Below, one piece after another: positions 1 to 7,638 of a DNA stretch of 64,000 nt (within the stretch, counting starts at the first letter, position 1; every line of letters begins with the position of its first letter). Source of the DNA: Ralstonia sp. TCR112 (GTDB lineage Bacteria > Pseudomonadota > Gammaproteobacteria > Burkholderiales > Burkholderiaceae); assembly GCF_007997035.1 (NCBI RefSeq), contig NZ_VOSS01000014.1:62001-126000 (forward strand), read 5' to 3'. The notes below the pieces were generated by a model, which was not told the DNA's origin, made no database searches, and was given only the letters and a program-made list of their open reading frames with translations. A program made the translations under genes and the position numbers.

Positions 1-33
1 CGGAATTCTGACCTTGATCCTACCGAACTGCGT

Positions 34-76
34 CTGTACAGTACCTGTACACTTTGTCGTGGCGCTTTCTGTACAG
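34..76 (+). promoter_or_regulatory. Three CTGTACA boxes, candidate MocR operator
   Basis: The octamers CTGTACAG (34-41), CTGTACAC (45-52) and CTGTACAG (69-76) lie within 75 bp upstream of the MocR-type start codon. The first two are 11 bp apart (about one helical turn) and the third is 24 bp further on. MocR regulators commonly bind repeated short sites in their own or a divergent promoter, so autoregulation is inferred. The regulated partner may lie to the left of the window. Confidence 0.5.
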
Positions 77-104
77 TTTTCTGCCCGCTTGAAGCCTACC
101 CGTC

Positions 105-1580
105 ATGAATTCCACCTCCCCCATCATCAGCCTGGACGCCCGCCGCGCGGCCGCCCGCCCGGCGGCGGAGCAGTTGCCTGACCCCATTCCGTCGGCGCAG
201 ATGACGCTGGTGGATCAGCTCACCGAATGGGCGCGCATGCGCATCGACGAGCGCGTGTTTCGTGCCGGCATGCGCATGCCGTCGATCCGGCAGCTGGCGC
301 AGGAAAAGAGCATTTCGCGCTTCACCGTGGTGGAGGCGTACGAGCGGCTGGTGGCGCAGGGGTATCTGGAGTCGCGCCGCGGTTCGGGCTTCTACGTGAA
401 GGAGCGTCAAGCGCTGCTGCCCGAGGAGCCGGTCGCGCCGCCGCCGACTGCTGCACGCAAGATCGACGTGACGTGGCTGCTGCGGAACATGTTCCATTCT
501 GCGGAGCCACGCAAGGCGCCGGGTGTGGGCTTCTTGCCCAACGGGTGGCTGGACGGCGAGCTGATCGCCAACGCGATGCGCTCGCTGGGGCGGCTGAACG
601 GCAACCAATTTCTGTCGCTGGGCACGCCGCAGGGCTTCTTGCCGCTGCGCCAGCAACTGCAAACACGGCTGGCCGAGCTGGAAATCGGCGCGCGACCCGA
701 ACAGATCGTGGTGACCTCCGGGATCACCGCTTCACTGGACCTGATTGCGCGTCAGTATGTGCAGCCGGGCGACACGGTGCTCGTGGGCGATCCGGCGTGG
801 TTTCTGATGTTCGGCCGCTTTGCCGCGCAGGGTGCGCAGGTGATCGGCGTGCCCTATACCACCGAGGGGCCGGACTTGGTCGCGCTGGAAGGGTTGGTAC
901 AGGCGCGTCGCCCCAAGCTGCTGGTCATCAATTCAATCCTGCACAACCCGACCGGCACGTCGCTCTCGGCTGCCAAGGCATTCCAGCTGTTGCGGTTGGC
1001 TGAGCAGTACGGTTTTCTGATCGTTGAAGACGACATTTACGGCGATCTTGCACCGCCCGGTTATCCGGCGACACGCCTTGCAAGCCTGGATCAGTTGCGC
1101 CGGGTGATTTACCTGAACAGCTTTTCCAAAACGCTGGCGGTGAATTTGCGCGTGGGTTTCATTGCCTGCCATCCGGAACTGGCCAAGAACCTGACCGATG
1201 CCAAGCTGCTGACAGGGTTTGCTACGCCCGAGATCAACGAACGCGTGCTCTACAAGATCCTCACCGAAGGCCAATATCGCAAGCACGTTGAGCGCGTGCG
1301 CGGCCGCCTGGACCGTGCGCGCGATGCCGTTCAGCGCAACCTGGAGCGCATGGGCCTGAAGCTGTTTGCGCAGCAAGGCGCGGGCATGTTCCTTTGGGCC
1401 GATACCGGCCAGGACACCAACGCCATCGCCCGCGCCGGGCACGAGCAGGGCTATGTGTTTGCGCCGGGGAGCCTGTTCTCGCCGTCCCAGATGCCATCGA
1501 CGTGGATGCGCTTCAACATCGCGACCAGCGCGGATCCGGACATGCTGCGGTTCCTGGCGGAGCAGCTCGAAAAGGCCTGA
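105..1580 (+). CDS. MocR/PdxR-type GntR regulator with aminotransferase domain
   Basis: A 491-residue PLP-dependent transcription factor. Residues about 30-105 form a GntR winged helix-turn-helix (MRMPSIRQLAQEKSISRFTV, ending RGSGFYV). Residues about 140-490 are a fold-type I aminotransferase domain with HNPTGT, EDDIYGD and the SFSK motif whose Lys342 should bind PLP. Family members use PLP or an amino-acid adduct as effector and generally do not act as aminotransferases. The start at 105 directly follows a promoter with three CTGTACA boxes. No target gene lies downstream, where the next genes are on the opposite strand, so the regulon cannot be named. GabR, PdxR and TauR-like functions are all possible. 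Confidence 0.85.
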   Translation: MNSTSPIISLDARRAAARPAAEQLPDPIPSAQMTLVDQLTEWARMRIDERVFRAGMRMPSIRQLAQEKSISRFTVVEAYERLVAQGYLESRRGSGFYVKERQALLPEEPVAPPPTAARKIDVTWLLRNMFHSAEPRKAPGVGFLPNGWLDGELIANAMRSLGRLNGNQFLSLGTPQGFLPLRQQLQTRLAELEIGARPEQIVVTSGITASLDLIARQYVQPGDTVLVGDPAWFLMFGRFAAQGAQVIGVPYTTEGPDLVALEGLVQARRPKLLVINSILHNPTGTSLSAAKAFQLLRLAEQYGFLIVEDDIYGDLAPPGYPATRLASLDQLRRVIYLNSFSKTLAVNLRVGFIACHPELAKNLTDAKLLTGFATPEINERVLYKILTEGQYRKHVERVRGRLDRARDAVQRNLERMGLKLFAQQGAGMFLWADTGQDTNAIARAGHEQGYVFAPGSLFSPSQMPSTWMRFNIATSADPDMLRFLAEQLEKA

Positions 1581-1586
1581 AGTGGT

Positions 1587-1859
1587 TTATGTACGTGGTC
1601 GCTTCATCCAACTCCAAGCATGAAATGCCAGGGACGTGGCAGAGCAGACGAGGAAAAAGGAAACCAGCCAACCAAAGAAAAGACTAGCTTCAGCGATGTC
1701 TTCTGGAGTCTGGGCGCCGGAAACCGTCACTATCCATCGGCCCACAGACTCGGGTAGAGGAGGGAAGTTGTCTGGGTGGTAATACCACGTATAGCCGAGC
1801 ATCAAAGAGGTGCCGATGAGCCAAACGGCTAGCAGAGATCTCGTGATGTACCGTTTCAT
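1587..1859 (-). CDS. Small two-helix membrane protein, candidate immunity partner of the DUF2778 protein
   Basis: A 90-residue protein with a positively charged N-terminus (MKRYITRS), a membrane helix at about 8-24, a roughly 35-residue loop, a second helix at about 58-80 and a basic tail (WMKRPRT). The topology predicts both ends in the cytoplasm and the loop in the periplasm. Its ATG overlaps the stop of the upstream DUF2778 gene (ATGA), so the two are translationally coupled. Known Tlde1 toxins act in the periplasm and are neutralised by a small envelope-anchored protein encoded next to them. This gene is in the right place and topology for that role, but I recognise no family. The immunity function is inferred from context only. 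Confidence 0.6.
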   Translation of the reverse strand: MKRYITRSLLAVWLIGTSLMLGYTWYYHPDNFPPLPESVGRWIVTVSGAQTPEDIAEASLFFGWLVSFFLVCSATSLAFHAWSWMKRPRT

Positions 1860-2323
1860 TTGACAAGAACCTTGCCATAAGTCTGCAGGGTTTGCCCATC
1901 TGCGGCGCGTACAGCCAGGGTGGCGCTGCTCTTGAGCATGGCCCGTACACGAGCGAAATTGTGAGGCGCGGCAATGGTAATGCAGCCTTGGCTGATTCCA
2001 GCACCGGTTTTGGGGTGCAGGCGGAAATTGCCACGCAGTACCTGGTCGCAATATGTCTGGTCGTCGATTTGACCGTCGATGGCATACAGCGCGAACCAGT
2101 CGGCGTGACCTCGGACTTGGTCCCATAGCCAGCCGAGCCGCCCTCCGGATTGGCGGTCAATGATGTAATACGAACCCGTAGGGATCGGGCCTAGATTTGC
2201 GAGACACATCGACGCGCGTTTGTTGATATAGGCGCCGTAGCCCGAGAATGCCGGAAAAGCGGCAGTGCCGATCTTGAATGCGCTCATCGGTTGGTCATTC
2301 AGTTCAAAGCAGCAATCGAACAT
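1856..2323 (-). CDS. Tlde1-like DUF2778 L,D-transpeptidase-fold protein, putative T6SS effector
   Basis: A 155-residue protein. The ATG at 2321-2323 is chosen because it follows a strong AGGAGA ribosome-binding site; the frame stays open upstream to 2500 but without family similarity. Visible DUF2778 features are the N-terminal FSGYG, then GPIPTGSYYIIDRQSGG, and a catalytic block with His103 and Cys114 in the HP-x5-GxSxGCI arrangement of L,D-transpeptidases. In Salmonella, Tlde1 is a type VI effector that cuts tetrapeptide stems and exchanges D-amino acids in peptidoglycan. There is no Sec signal, which fits T6SS delivery. No vgrG, hcp or paar gene is nearby, so it would be an orphan effector. 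A housekeeping cell-wall enzyme is less likely without a signal peptide. Confidence 0.75.
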   Translation of the reverse strand: MFDCCFELNDQPMSAFKIGTAAFPAFSGYGAYINKRASMCLANLGPIPTGSYYIIDRQSGGRLGWLWDQVRGHADWFALYAIDGQIDDQTYCDQVLRGNFRLHPKTGAGISQGCITIAAPHNFARVRAMLKSSATLAVRAADGQTLQTYGKVLVK

Positions 2324-2416
2324 GAAACTCTCCTGCGGATGGAAAGCGTCGATTCCAGCAATGCTCTGGCATACCGCACAATCAGCCAATTCTGGCTTTT
2401 TTGCCCTTACGCGGGG

Positions 2417-2444
2417 CTTGAAAACCCGCTCTCCCGCCCTATCT
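2417..2444 (+). promoter_or_regulatory. Sigma-32-like heat-shock promoter of htpG
   Basis: CTTGAAA (2417-2423) and CCCTATCT (2437-2444) are separated by 13 bp, close to the RpoH consensus CTTGAA-N13-17-CCCAT-T. The site lies about 70 bp upstream of htpG, a classical heat-shock gene. A promoter for the divergent DUF2778 gene must also lie in this 190-bp gap, but I could not pick it out. Confidence 0.6.
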
Positions 2445-2514
2445 AGCCTCACAAATTCATGCGGGCGCACGCGCAAGGTGTAGCCCGCTTCTCTTTCCAC
2501 TTTCCAGACTTTTT

Positions 2515-4446
2515 ATGCACACCATGAGCGCACCGCACGAGAAGATGGCTTTCCAGGCAGAAGTGAAGCAGCTTCTGCATCTGATGATCCACTCGCTGTA
2601 CAGCAACAAGGAAATCTTCCTGCGGGAGCTGGTTTCCAATGCGTCGGATGCGGTGGACAAGCTGCGCTTCGAGGGCATCGCCAATCCGTCGCTGCTGGAA
2701 GGCGGCGGCGAGCTTGGCATCCGCATCGGCTTTGATGCTGCCGCGCGCACCATCACCATTGCCGACAACGGCATCGGCATGAGCCGCGACGAGGCGATCC
2801 GCAACCTCGGCACCATCGCCCGGTCGGGCACGCGCGAGTTCTTCAGCCAACTGTCGGGTGACCAGCAGAAGGACGCCGCCCTCATCGGGCAGTTTGGCGT
2901 CGGCTTCTACTCGGCGTTCATCGTGGCCGATCGCGTGACGGTGGAATCGCGCCGTGCCGGCGTGGCCGCCGAGGAAGGCGTGCGCTGGGAAAGCACCGGC
3001 GACGGCGAATTCACCGTCGACACGATCGAACGCGCCGAGCGCGGCACCACCATCACGCTGCACCTGCGCGAGGGCGAGGACGATTTCCTCTCCACCTGGC
3101 GGATCAAGTCAGTGGTGCAGAAGTATTCGGACCACATCTCCCTGCCGATCCAGATGCGCAAGGAAGCGTGGGACGAAGAGAAGAAAGCGATGGTCGCCCA
3201 GGACGAGTGGGAAACCATCAACCAGGGCAGCGCGCTGTGGGCACGCCCGCGCACTGATGTGACCGACGATCAGTACATCGCGTTCTACCAGCACATCGCG
3301 CACGAAAACGGCAAGCCGCTCGCCTGGACGCACAACCGCGTGGAAGGCCGCAGCGAATACACGCAGCTGCTGTACATCCCGACCAATGCTCCGTTCGACC
3401 TGTGGGACCGCGAGCGCCGCAGCGGCCTGAAGCTGTACGTCAAGCGTGTCTTCATCATGGACGACGCCGAGCAACTGCTGCCGGGCTACCTGCGCTTCGT
3501 GAAGGGCGTGATCGATTCGGCCGACCTGCCGCTGAACGTGTCGCGCGAAATCCTGCAGGAAAGCCGCGACGTGAAGGCCATCCGCGAGGGCTCGACCAAG
3601 CGCGTGCTGGGCATGCTGGAATCGATGGTGGAGTCGGATGACGCCGCCGAGAAGGAAAAGTACGCCACGTTCTGGCAGAACTTTGGCCAGGTGCTCAAGG
3701 AAGGCATCGGCGAAGACCACGCCAACAAGGACCGCATTGCGAAGCTGCTGCGCTTCGCTTCCACGCACAACGAAGACAGTGCCCAGACCGTCTCGCTGGC
3801 GGATTACATCGGCCGCATGAAGGAAGGCCAGGACAAGATCTACTACGTGACCGCCGAAAACTGGACGGCCGCCAAGTCGAGCCCGCATCTGGAAATCTTC
3901 CGCAAGAAGGGCGTCGAAGTCCTGCTGCTGACCGACCGCGTGGACGAGTGGATGCTCTCGTTCCTGCACGACTTCGAAGAGAAGGAACTGGTGTCGGTGG
4001 CGCGTGGCGATCTCGACCTGGGTGCCTTGGAAGACGAAGCCGAGAAGGCCGAGCACGCCAAGGTGGAAGGCGAGTTCAAGCCGCTGGTCGAGCGCGCCAA
4101 GGCTGTGCTGGGCGAGAAGGCCAAGGACGTGCGGATCACGCATCGCCTGACCGATTCGCCGTCGTGCCTGGTGGCCGATGAAGGCGACATCAGCGGCACG
4201 CTGGCCCGTCTGCTGAAGCAGGCCGGCCAACAGGCTCCTGACGGCAAGCCGGTGCTGGAGCTGAACCCGACGCATCCGCTCGTGCGCAAGCTCGCGCTGC
4301 TGGAAACCGTGACCGGCAACGAAGCCGACCGCGCCGCGTTCGAGGATCGCATTCACGTGCTGTTCGATCAGGCACTGCTGGCTGAAGGCGGCGCTCTGAC
4401 CGACCCTGCGGCTTACGTCCAACGCGTGAACCGCCTGCTGGCCTGA
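2515..4446 (+). CDS. htpG: Molecular chaperone HtpG (Hsp90)
   Basis: A cytosolic ATP-dependent Hsp90 chaperone of 643 residues, the usual length. The N-terminal GHKL ATPase shows [14 protein letters not shown], the Mg/ATP site DNGIGM and the lid segment GQFGVGFYS. Middle and C-terminal dimerisation domains follow, with the typical DLPLNVSRE and TDSPSC stretches. Two starts are possible, ATG at 2515 or ATG at 2524 (MSAPHEK); the second aligns better with family N-termini. A sigma-32-like promoter lies about 70 bp upstream. The downstream glycosylase gene follows after 8 bp and may be co-transcribed. Confidence 0.97.
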   Translation: MHTMSAPHEKMAFQAEVKQLLHLMIHSLYSNKEIFLRELVSNASDAVDKLRFEGIANPSLLEGGGELGIRIGFDAAARTITIADNGIGMSRDEAIRNLGTIARSGTREFFSQLSGDQQKDAALIGQFGVGFYSAFIVADRVTVESRRAGVAAEEGVRWESTGDGEFTVDTIERAERGTTITLHLREGEDDFLSTWRIKSVVQKYSDHISLPIQMRKEAWDEEKKAMVAQDEWETINQGSALWARPRTDVTDDQYIAFYQHIAHENGKPLAWTHNRVEGRSEYTQLLYIPTNAPFDLWDRERRSGLKLYVKRVFIMDDAEQLLPGYLRFVKGVIDSADLPLNVSREILQESRDVKAIREGSTKRVLGMLESMVESDDAAEKEKYATFWQNFGQVLKEGIGEDHANKDRIAKLLRFASTHNEDSAQTVSLADYIGRMKEGQDKIYYVTAENWTAAKSSPHLEIFRKKGVEVLLLTDRVDEWMLSFLHDFEEKELVSVARGDLDLGALEDEAEKAEHAKVEGEFKPLVERAKAVLGEKAKDVRITHRLTDSPSCLVADEGDISGTLARLLKQAGQQAPDGKPVLELNPTHPLVRKLALLETVTGNEADRAAFEDRIHVLFDQALLAEGGALTDPAAYVQRVNRLLA

Positions 4447-4454
4447 CGACGAGC

Positions 4455-4952
4455 GTGGCGCTCAAGCGATGCTTCCCCCCTGTGGTCGACGCGCGCACGC
4501 GCGTGCTGATCCTGGGCAGCCTGCCTGGCGAGGCATCGCTTGCGCAATCGCAGTACTACGCCTACAAGCACAACCAGTTCTGGCGCCTCGCCGGCGAGGT
4601 GATCGGCGAGGACTTGCCAGGCATGGAATACGCCGCGCGCTTGCAGGCGCTGCTGGCACATCGCATCGGCTTGTGGGATGTGGTGGCCGAAGCCAAGCGC
4701 GAGGGCAGTCTCGACAGCAAGATCCGGGACCATGCCGGTAATGACCTTGCCGGCTTGATTGCCTCACTGCCGGAACTGGCAGTCATCGCCTTCAACGGCG
4801 GTACCGCTGCGCGCATCGGCATGAAGGCGCTGGGCGAGGTCGGCGACCGTCACACCATTCTCAAGCTCCCTTCCAGCAGTCCGGCCTATGCAGCCGTGCC
4901 GTATGCCCAGAAGTTGGCGGCGTGGCAGGCGCTGCGTGAATGGCTGTCGTAG
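4455..4952 (+). CDS. DNA-deoxyinosine (hypoxanthine) glycosylase, UDG superfamily family 6
   Basis: A 165-residue base-excision enzyme that removes hypoxanthine from deaminated adenine sites. The signature block LGSLPGEASLAQSQYYAYKH followed by NQFW, the later FNGGTAA and the C-terminal LPSSSPA match the hypoxanthine-DNA glycosylase family related to mug/TDG, which differs from Ung. The start is GTG at 4455, eight bases after the htpG stop. Its ribosome-binding site is weak, so translational coupling to htpG is plausible. It is convergent with the PilJ-type gene, with only 7 bp between stops and no obvious terminator. Confidence 0.85.
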   Translation: MALKRCFPPVVDARTRVLILGSLPGEASLAQSQYYAYKHNQFWRLAGEVIGEDLPGMEYAARLQALLAHRIGLWDVVAEAKREGSLDSKIRDHAGNDLAGLIASLPELAVIAFNGGTAARIGMKALGEVGDRHTILKLPSSSPAYAAVPYAQKLAAWQALREWLS

Positions 4953-4959
4953 CGTCCTG

Positions 4960-5754
4960 CTACCGGCCGAGCCCCTCGTACAGGCCCGTCACGTCATCCA
5001 TGACCTGAAGGATGCGCTCGCTGGTTGTGGCAACGTTGCGCAACTGCTCGGCGCGCGTTCCTTCCGTTTGCTTGAGGGCTTCTGCAAAAAACAGCCATTG
5101 CGTGTTGGCCAATTGCAGCTCACTGCTGATCGCCCCGGAGTTCTGCGGCGCAGACGTGAGAAATGCCTGGGCAGCGGCAAATTCCTTCATGGCTGAGTCC
5201 AGATCCTGCGTCATCTGCGCGGACGTAATGTCCCACGCGCGGAACATGCTCAGCTTGGCGATGCGCTGCGACAGCATCCGCTGGCGGCCGGCCACGTTGA
5301 TCAGCTTGCCCGTCGCCGTGCCCGAGTATTTCTCCAGCAGTACCGTGCCCTGTTGTGCGAATTTCAGCACGTCTTCACTGGCCTGAGCGATCTTCCTCGC
5401 GTTGTCGATGTTCGGTTCACCGCCCGTGAGCAATCGCCTGTAAACGATCCACATCTGCTCAAGCTTGGCGTAGGTGTCCTTGATCTCTGGTGTGGGCGCG
5501 AACGCCTTCAACTCCGTGAGTTGTTGATCGAATAGCGCGACGGACTGTTCGAGAATCCTCTTCGATCGCTCGACCTCGACGCCCAGCCCGATCTGGCAAT
5601 ACGCCTTGGCCATGCGTTGCGACAGCATGCGTTGGCGGCCCGCCTTGTTGATGGCCGAGTTGATCGTCAGCGGTTGCGCGCAGGCGCTTCCAATCAGCCC
5701 CGACAGCAGGGCGGTGCAGAGCAGCAAGCGGATGAATTGCAGGTAAGGTTTCAA
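4960..5754 (-). CDS. Secreted double PilJ-type sensor-domain protein (nitrate-sensor-like)
   Basis: A 264-residue protein read from a TTG start at 5754 behind a GGAG ribosome-binding site; no in-frame ATG precedes the conserved region. It begins with a signal peptide (IRLLLCTALLSGLIGSACAQ), so it is periplasmic. The mature protein has the PilJ N-terminal helical-bundle signature twice: INKAGRQRMLSQRMAK (just after cleavage) and INVAGRQRMLSQRIAK (about 60% along). This arginine-rich helix resembles the P-box of NarX and the nitrate-binding PilJ domain of the Pseudomonas chemoreceptor McpN. There is no transmembrane anchor or signalling domain after the bundle. It lies 25 bp downstream of the cytosolic PilJ-domain gene and probably shares its ANTAR-type leader. 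Ligand and partner are inferred. Confidence 0.75.
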   Translation of the reverse strand: MKPYLQFIRLLLCTALLSGLIGSACAQPLTINSAINKAGRQRMLSQRMAKAYCQIGLGVEVERSKRILEQSVALFDQQLTELKAFAPTPEIKDTYAKLEQMWIVYRRLLTGGEPNIDNARKIAQASEDVLKFAQQGTVLLEKYSGTATGKLINVAGRQRMLSQRIAKLSMFRAWDITSAQMTQDLDSAMKEFAAAQAFLTSAPQNSGAISSELQLANTQWLFFAEALKQTEGTRAEQLRNVATTSERILQVMDDVTGLYEGLGR

Positions 5755-5779
5755 GTAGCGCTCCGTCTCAATCTCATGC

Positions 5780-6508
5780 TCAGCGCAGCGAAATGTGCCC
5801 GAAGGTTGGCGATACGGGCGTCGATGGCCGGCGCGTGCCCGCACCGGACTGCGCGTCGTTCGTGCCGACGACGTTGCGGATCAACTGGTCCATCTCCTGG
5901 ATGATGTCTGCCAGCACCGTGGTGATGACTGAAAACTCGCGCCCATATGGCCCCGCCCGCGCTGCCGAGACGCGCGCGTTCATGGCGACGATGTTGGCCT
6001 GCATCGAGATGCGTCCAAGGTGCGCGGCGATGTCTGCCTGGCGCTTGCGCTGTGCGACCTCGCACACGTGCATCTCGTCTTGATAGGCCTGCGTGATCGT
6101 CTGCAGCAGCTCCAGCATGGGCGTGGCCTGCGCCACGAGCGCATCCAGCGACGGGTTGCGTTGCGTCGTGCCGGACGACAGCGTCTCGATGGCGCTCTTG
6201 GCCAGCACGATGAACTCGCGCACACGCGCATCGCCGCGCAATTTGCCGGAGTACACCTGACGCAATGCTTCGGAGAATGCGCCGGGCAGCCGCGCATTGC
6301 CCTCGACAAGATCGGTGTGTGCCGCTGCGAATGTCGCCAGGCATGACTTCGCGATGTCGAGCGCCGTGGTGTGGCCCTGCGCGGCCAGCACCATGTGCAA
6401 CACGATCCGCTGCGACAGCATGCGCTGGCGCCCGGAAAGATTGATCAGCTCGCCAATGGTCTCGACGGTTACGTCGGCCGTGGAACCCCGGGTGGTGGAA
6501 GCGTTCAT
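5780..6508 (-). CDS. Cytosolic PilJ-domain protein with shortened MCP-like hairpin
   Basis: A 242-residue protein with no signal peptide or membrane helix. Its N-terminus (about 15-45) carries ELINLSGRQRMLSQRI, the PilJ/type IV pili chemotaxis transducer ligand-domain signature. Its C-terminal third (about 165-215) reads like the tip of a methyl-accepting chemotaxis hairpin, with QANIVAMNARVSAARAGPYG followed by REFSVITTVLADI matching the usual NLLALNAAIEAARAGE-GRGF core, but far too short for a full receptor. The ATG at 6508 has an AAGG ribosome-binding site. The 5' leader holds an intrinsic terminator and an ANTAR-like dual hexaloop RNA. Established: PilJ domains can bind nitrate (McpN). 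Inferred: a soluble nitrate sensor linked to nitrate assimilation. An alternative is a cytosolic chemotaxis accessory. Confidence 0.75.
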   Translation of the reverse strand: MNASTTRGSTADVTVETIGELINLSGRQRMLSQRIVLHMVLAAQGHTTALDIAKSCLATFAAAHTDLVEGNARLPGAFSEALRQVYSGKLRGDARVREFIVLAKSAIETLSSGTTQRNPSLDALVAQATPMLELLQTITQAYQDEMHVCEVAQRKRQADIAAHLGRISMQANIVAMNARVSAARAGPYGREFSVITTVLADIIQEMDQLIRNVVGTNDAQSGAGTRRPSTPVSPTFGHISLR

Positions 6509-6556
6509 GTCATGCCTTGCTGATGGTGTTGACGCTGACGCAGTCGCGCTGGCCAG

Positions 6557-6626
6557 AAAAAAAGCGCTCCGAAGCGAGATGGCGACGCACCGGTTGCCCG
6601 GGTCGTGCCATGTCGCCTCGGAGCGC
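6557..6626 (-). terminator. Intrinsic terminator in the 5' leader of the PilJ-domain gene (attenuator)
   Basis: On the minus strand, a 20-bp near-perfect stem has arms at 6607-6626 and 6564-6583, with one C:C mismatch and one G:U pair. It is followed by seven U (6557-6563). It sits about 50 nt before the start at 6508, and no minus-strand gene lies upstream that it could end. It therefore looks like a regulated leader terminator. Its 5' arm is shared with the second ANTAR-type hairpin (6617-6638). Confidence 0.8.
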
Positions 6627-6701
6627 CGTTGCCCCGAACGCTCCGCTGCGGAGCGTGTCATTGCGATGTGCCAAGGTGGATCAAGGCCGCCGTTGGCCTT
6701 G
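6617..6701 (-). promoter_or_regulatory. Candidate ANTAR antitermination RNA element (dual hexaloop hairpins)
   Basis: Minus-strand hairpin P1 (6682-6701) has stem CAAGGCC/GGCCTTG and hexaloop AACGGC. Hairpin P2 (6617-6638) has stem TTCGGGGC/GCTCCGAG (two G:U pairs) and the same hexaloop AACGGC. Known ANTAR targets have two such hairpins, each with A at loop position 1 and G at position 4, and P2 competes with a terminator; both rules are met. The linker (about 43 nt) is longer than usual and itself folds into a small hairpin (6638-6656). The binding ANTAR protein is not in the window. Confidence 0.65.
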
Positions 6702-6779
6702 TCCTTGCCCATGCAATAGCCATGCCACGGGAGAGATATCGACGTGCCCGTTGATCTGCACGCCGTAAAGGGTTCAGCC

Positions 6780-6797
6780 GCACTAATCTCGTGCCAA
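6780..6797 (-). promoter_or_regulatory. Possible sigma-54-like promoter upstream of the ANTAR leader
   Basis: The minus strand reads TTGGCACGAGATTAGTGC. The -24 half TGGCACG is perfect, but the -12 element is GT in place of the invariant GC at the correct 10-bp spacing. It would start the transcript about 65 nt before hairpin P1. The -12 mismatch makes this uncertain. Confidence 0.3.
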
Positions 6798-6943
6798 ATG
6801 CCTCATGACGAGGCGTGCGCGTGCGCCATGCACCGGCCAGATCGCTGGCCTACACTGTGCCCTGCGCGACAAAGCGCGGCGCCGGCAGACCGGACAGATG
6901 ATCGCCGGCGGCCACAACGATGGATACCAAGGACATCATTTCC

Positions 6944-7453
6944 ATGACGACACCTTCGATGTACGAGTTTCTGGTCCCGACCGTGAACCGCATGCTGGGC
7001 AACCTCTCGGCGCTGCTCGACAAGGCGGCCGCCCACGCAGAAGCGAAGAAATTCGACCCGGCTAACTTGATGACGGCGCGTCTGGCGCCGGACATGCATC
7101 CGTTCACGCGGCAGGTGCAGATTGCCTGTGACCAGGCCAAGGGCGGCGCGGCGCGTCTATCGGGCAACGAGGTACCGTCGTACCCGGATGTGGAGACGAC
7201 CATTCCGGAGCTGAAGGCGCGCATCGCCAAGACGCTCGAATTCGTCAACAGCATCGACGCTGCGGCATTTGCCGGCAGCGAAGATCGCCAGATCACCCTC
7301 AAGAGCCCGACGCGAGAGCTGCAGTTCACGGGCATCGATTACCTGCGCGGTTTTGTGCTGCCGAACCTGTATTTCCATGTCACCACGGCCTACGCGCTGC
7401 TGCGCCATAACGGCGTGGAAATCGGCAAGATGGATTTCCTCGGGCGCCCCTGA
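6944..7453 (+). CDS. DUF1993 family protein
   Basis: A 169-residue soluble protein from the ATG at 6944 (MTTPSMYEFLVPTVNRML), preceded by AAGGA. An in-frame ATG at 6920 would add eight residues. The N-terminal MYEFLVPTVNRMLGNLSALLDKA and the later PSYPDVETTIPELKARI, then YFHVTTAYALLRHNGVEIGK, are typical of DUF1993, a DinB/YfiT-like helical-bundle family with no established function. The C-terminal motif HVTTAYALLRHNG is the most conserved part. It is divergent from the PilJ-domain leader and followed by a separate TPR gene about 185 bp later. No operon partner is apparent. Confidence 0.85.
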   Translation: MTTPSMYEFLVPTVNRMLGNLSALLDKAAAHAEAKKFDPANLMTARLAPDMHPFTRQVQIACDQAKGGAARLSGNEVPSYPDVETTIPELKARIAKTLEFVNSIDAAAFAGSEDRQITLKSPTRELQFTGIDYLRGFVLPNLYFHVTTAYALLRHNGVEIGKMDFLGRP

Positions 7454-7638
7454 GAGCCGCCTGGCCGCAGAGGCAACGCCGATCGCCTGATGAGGGCGCC
7501 GGCGTTTATGGGTGGATCGGTCGTCCCCGGGGCGGGCAAACGTTATGGGCGCATCCGCCCTTGTCGCGGCGCATCTGTCACAATCGCGCCCGTGGCCGAC
7601 GCGGGGGGCGTCGGTGCATTTCACTATCGGGCCTTCAC

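Noticed and set aside
2324-2500. N-terminal extension of the DUF2778 protein (open frame to 2500)
   Set aside because: The ATG at 2321-2323 has a strong AGGAGA site and starts at the family N-terminus; the extension overlaps the htpG promoter region.
6509-6712. N-terminal extension of the cytosolic PilJ-domain protein
   Set aside because: The frame is open but would run through the terminator and hairpins; the ATG at 6508 starts the recognisable region.
6540-6800. Cyclic-di-GMP (GEMM), TPP, FMN or cobalamin riboswitch in the PilJ leader
   Set aside because: None of the conserved core sequences of those classes was seen; the dual AACGGC hexaloops fit an ANTAR target better.
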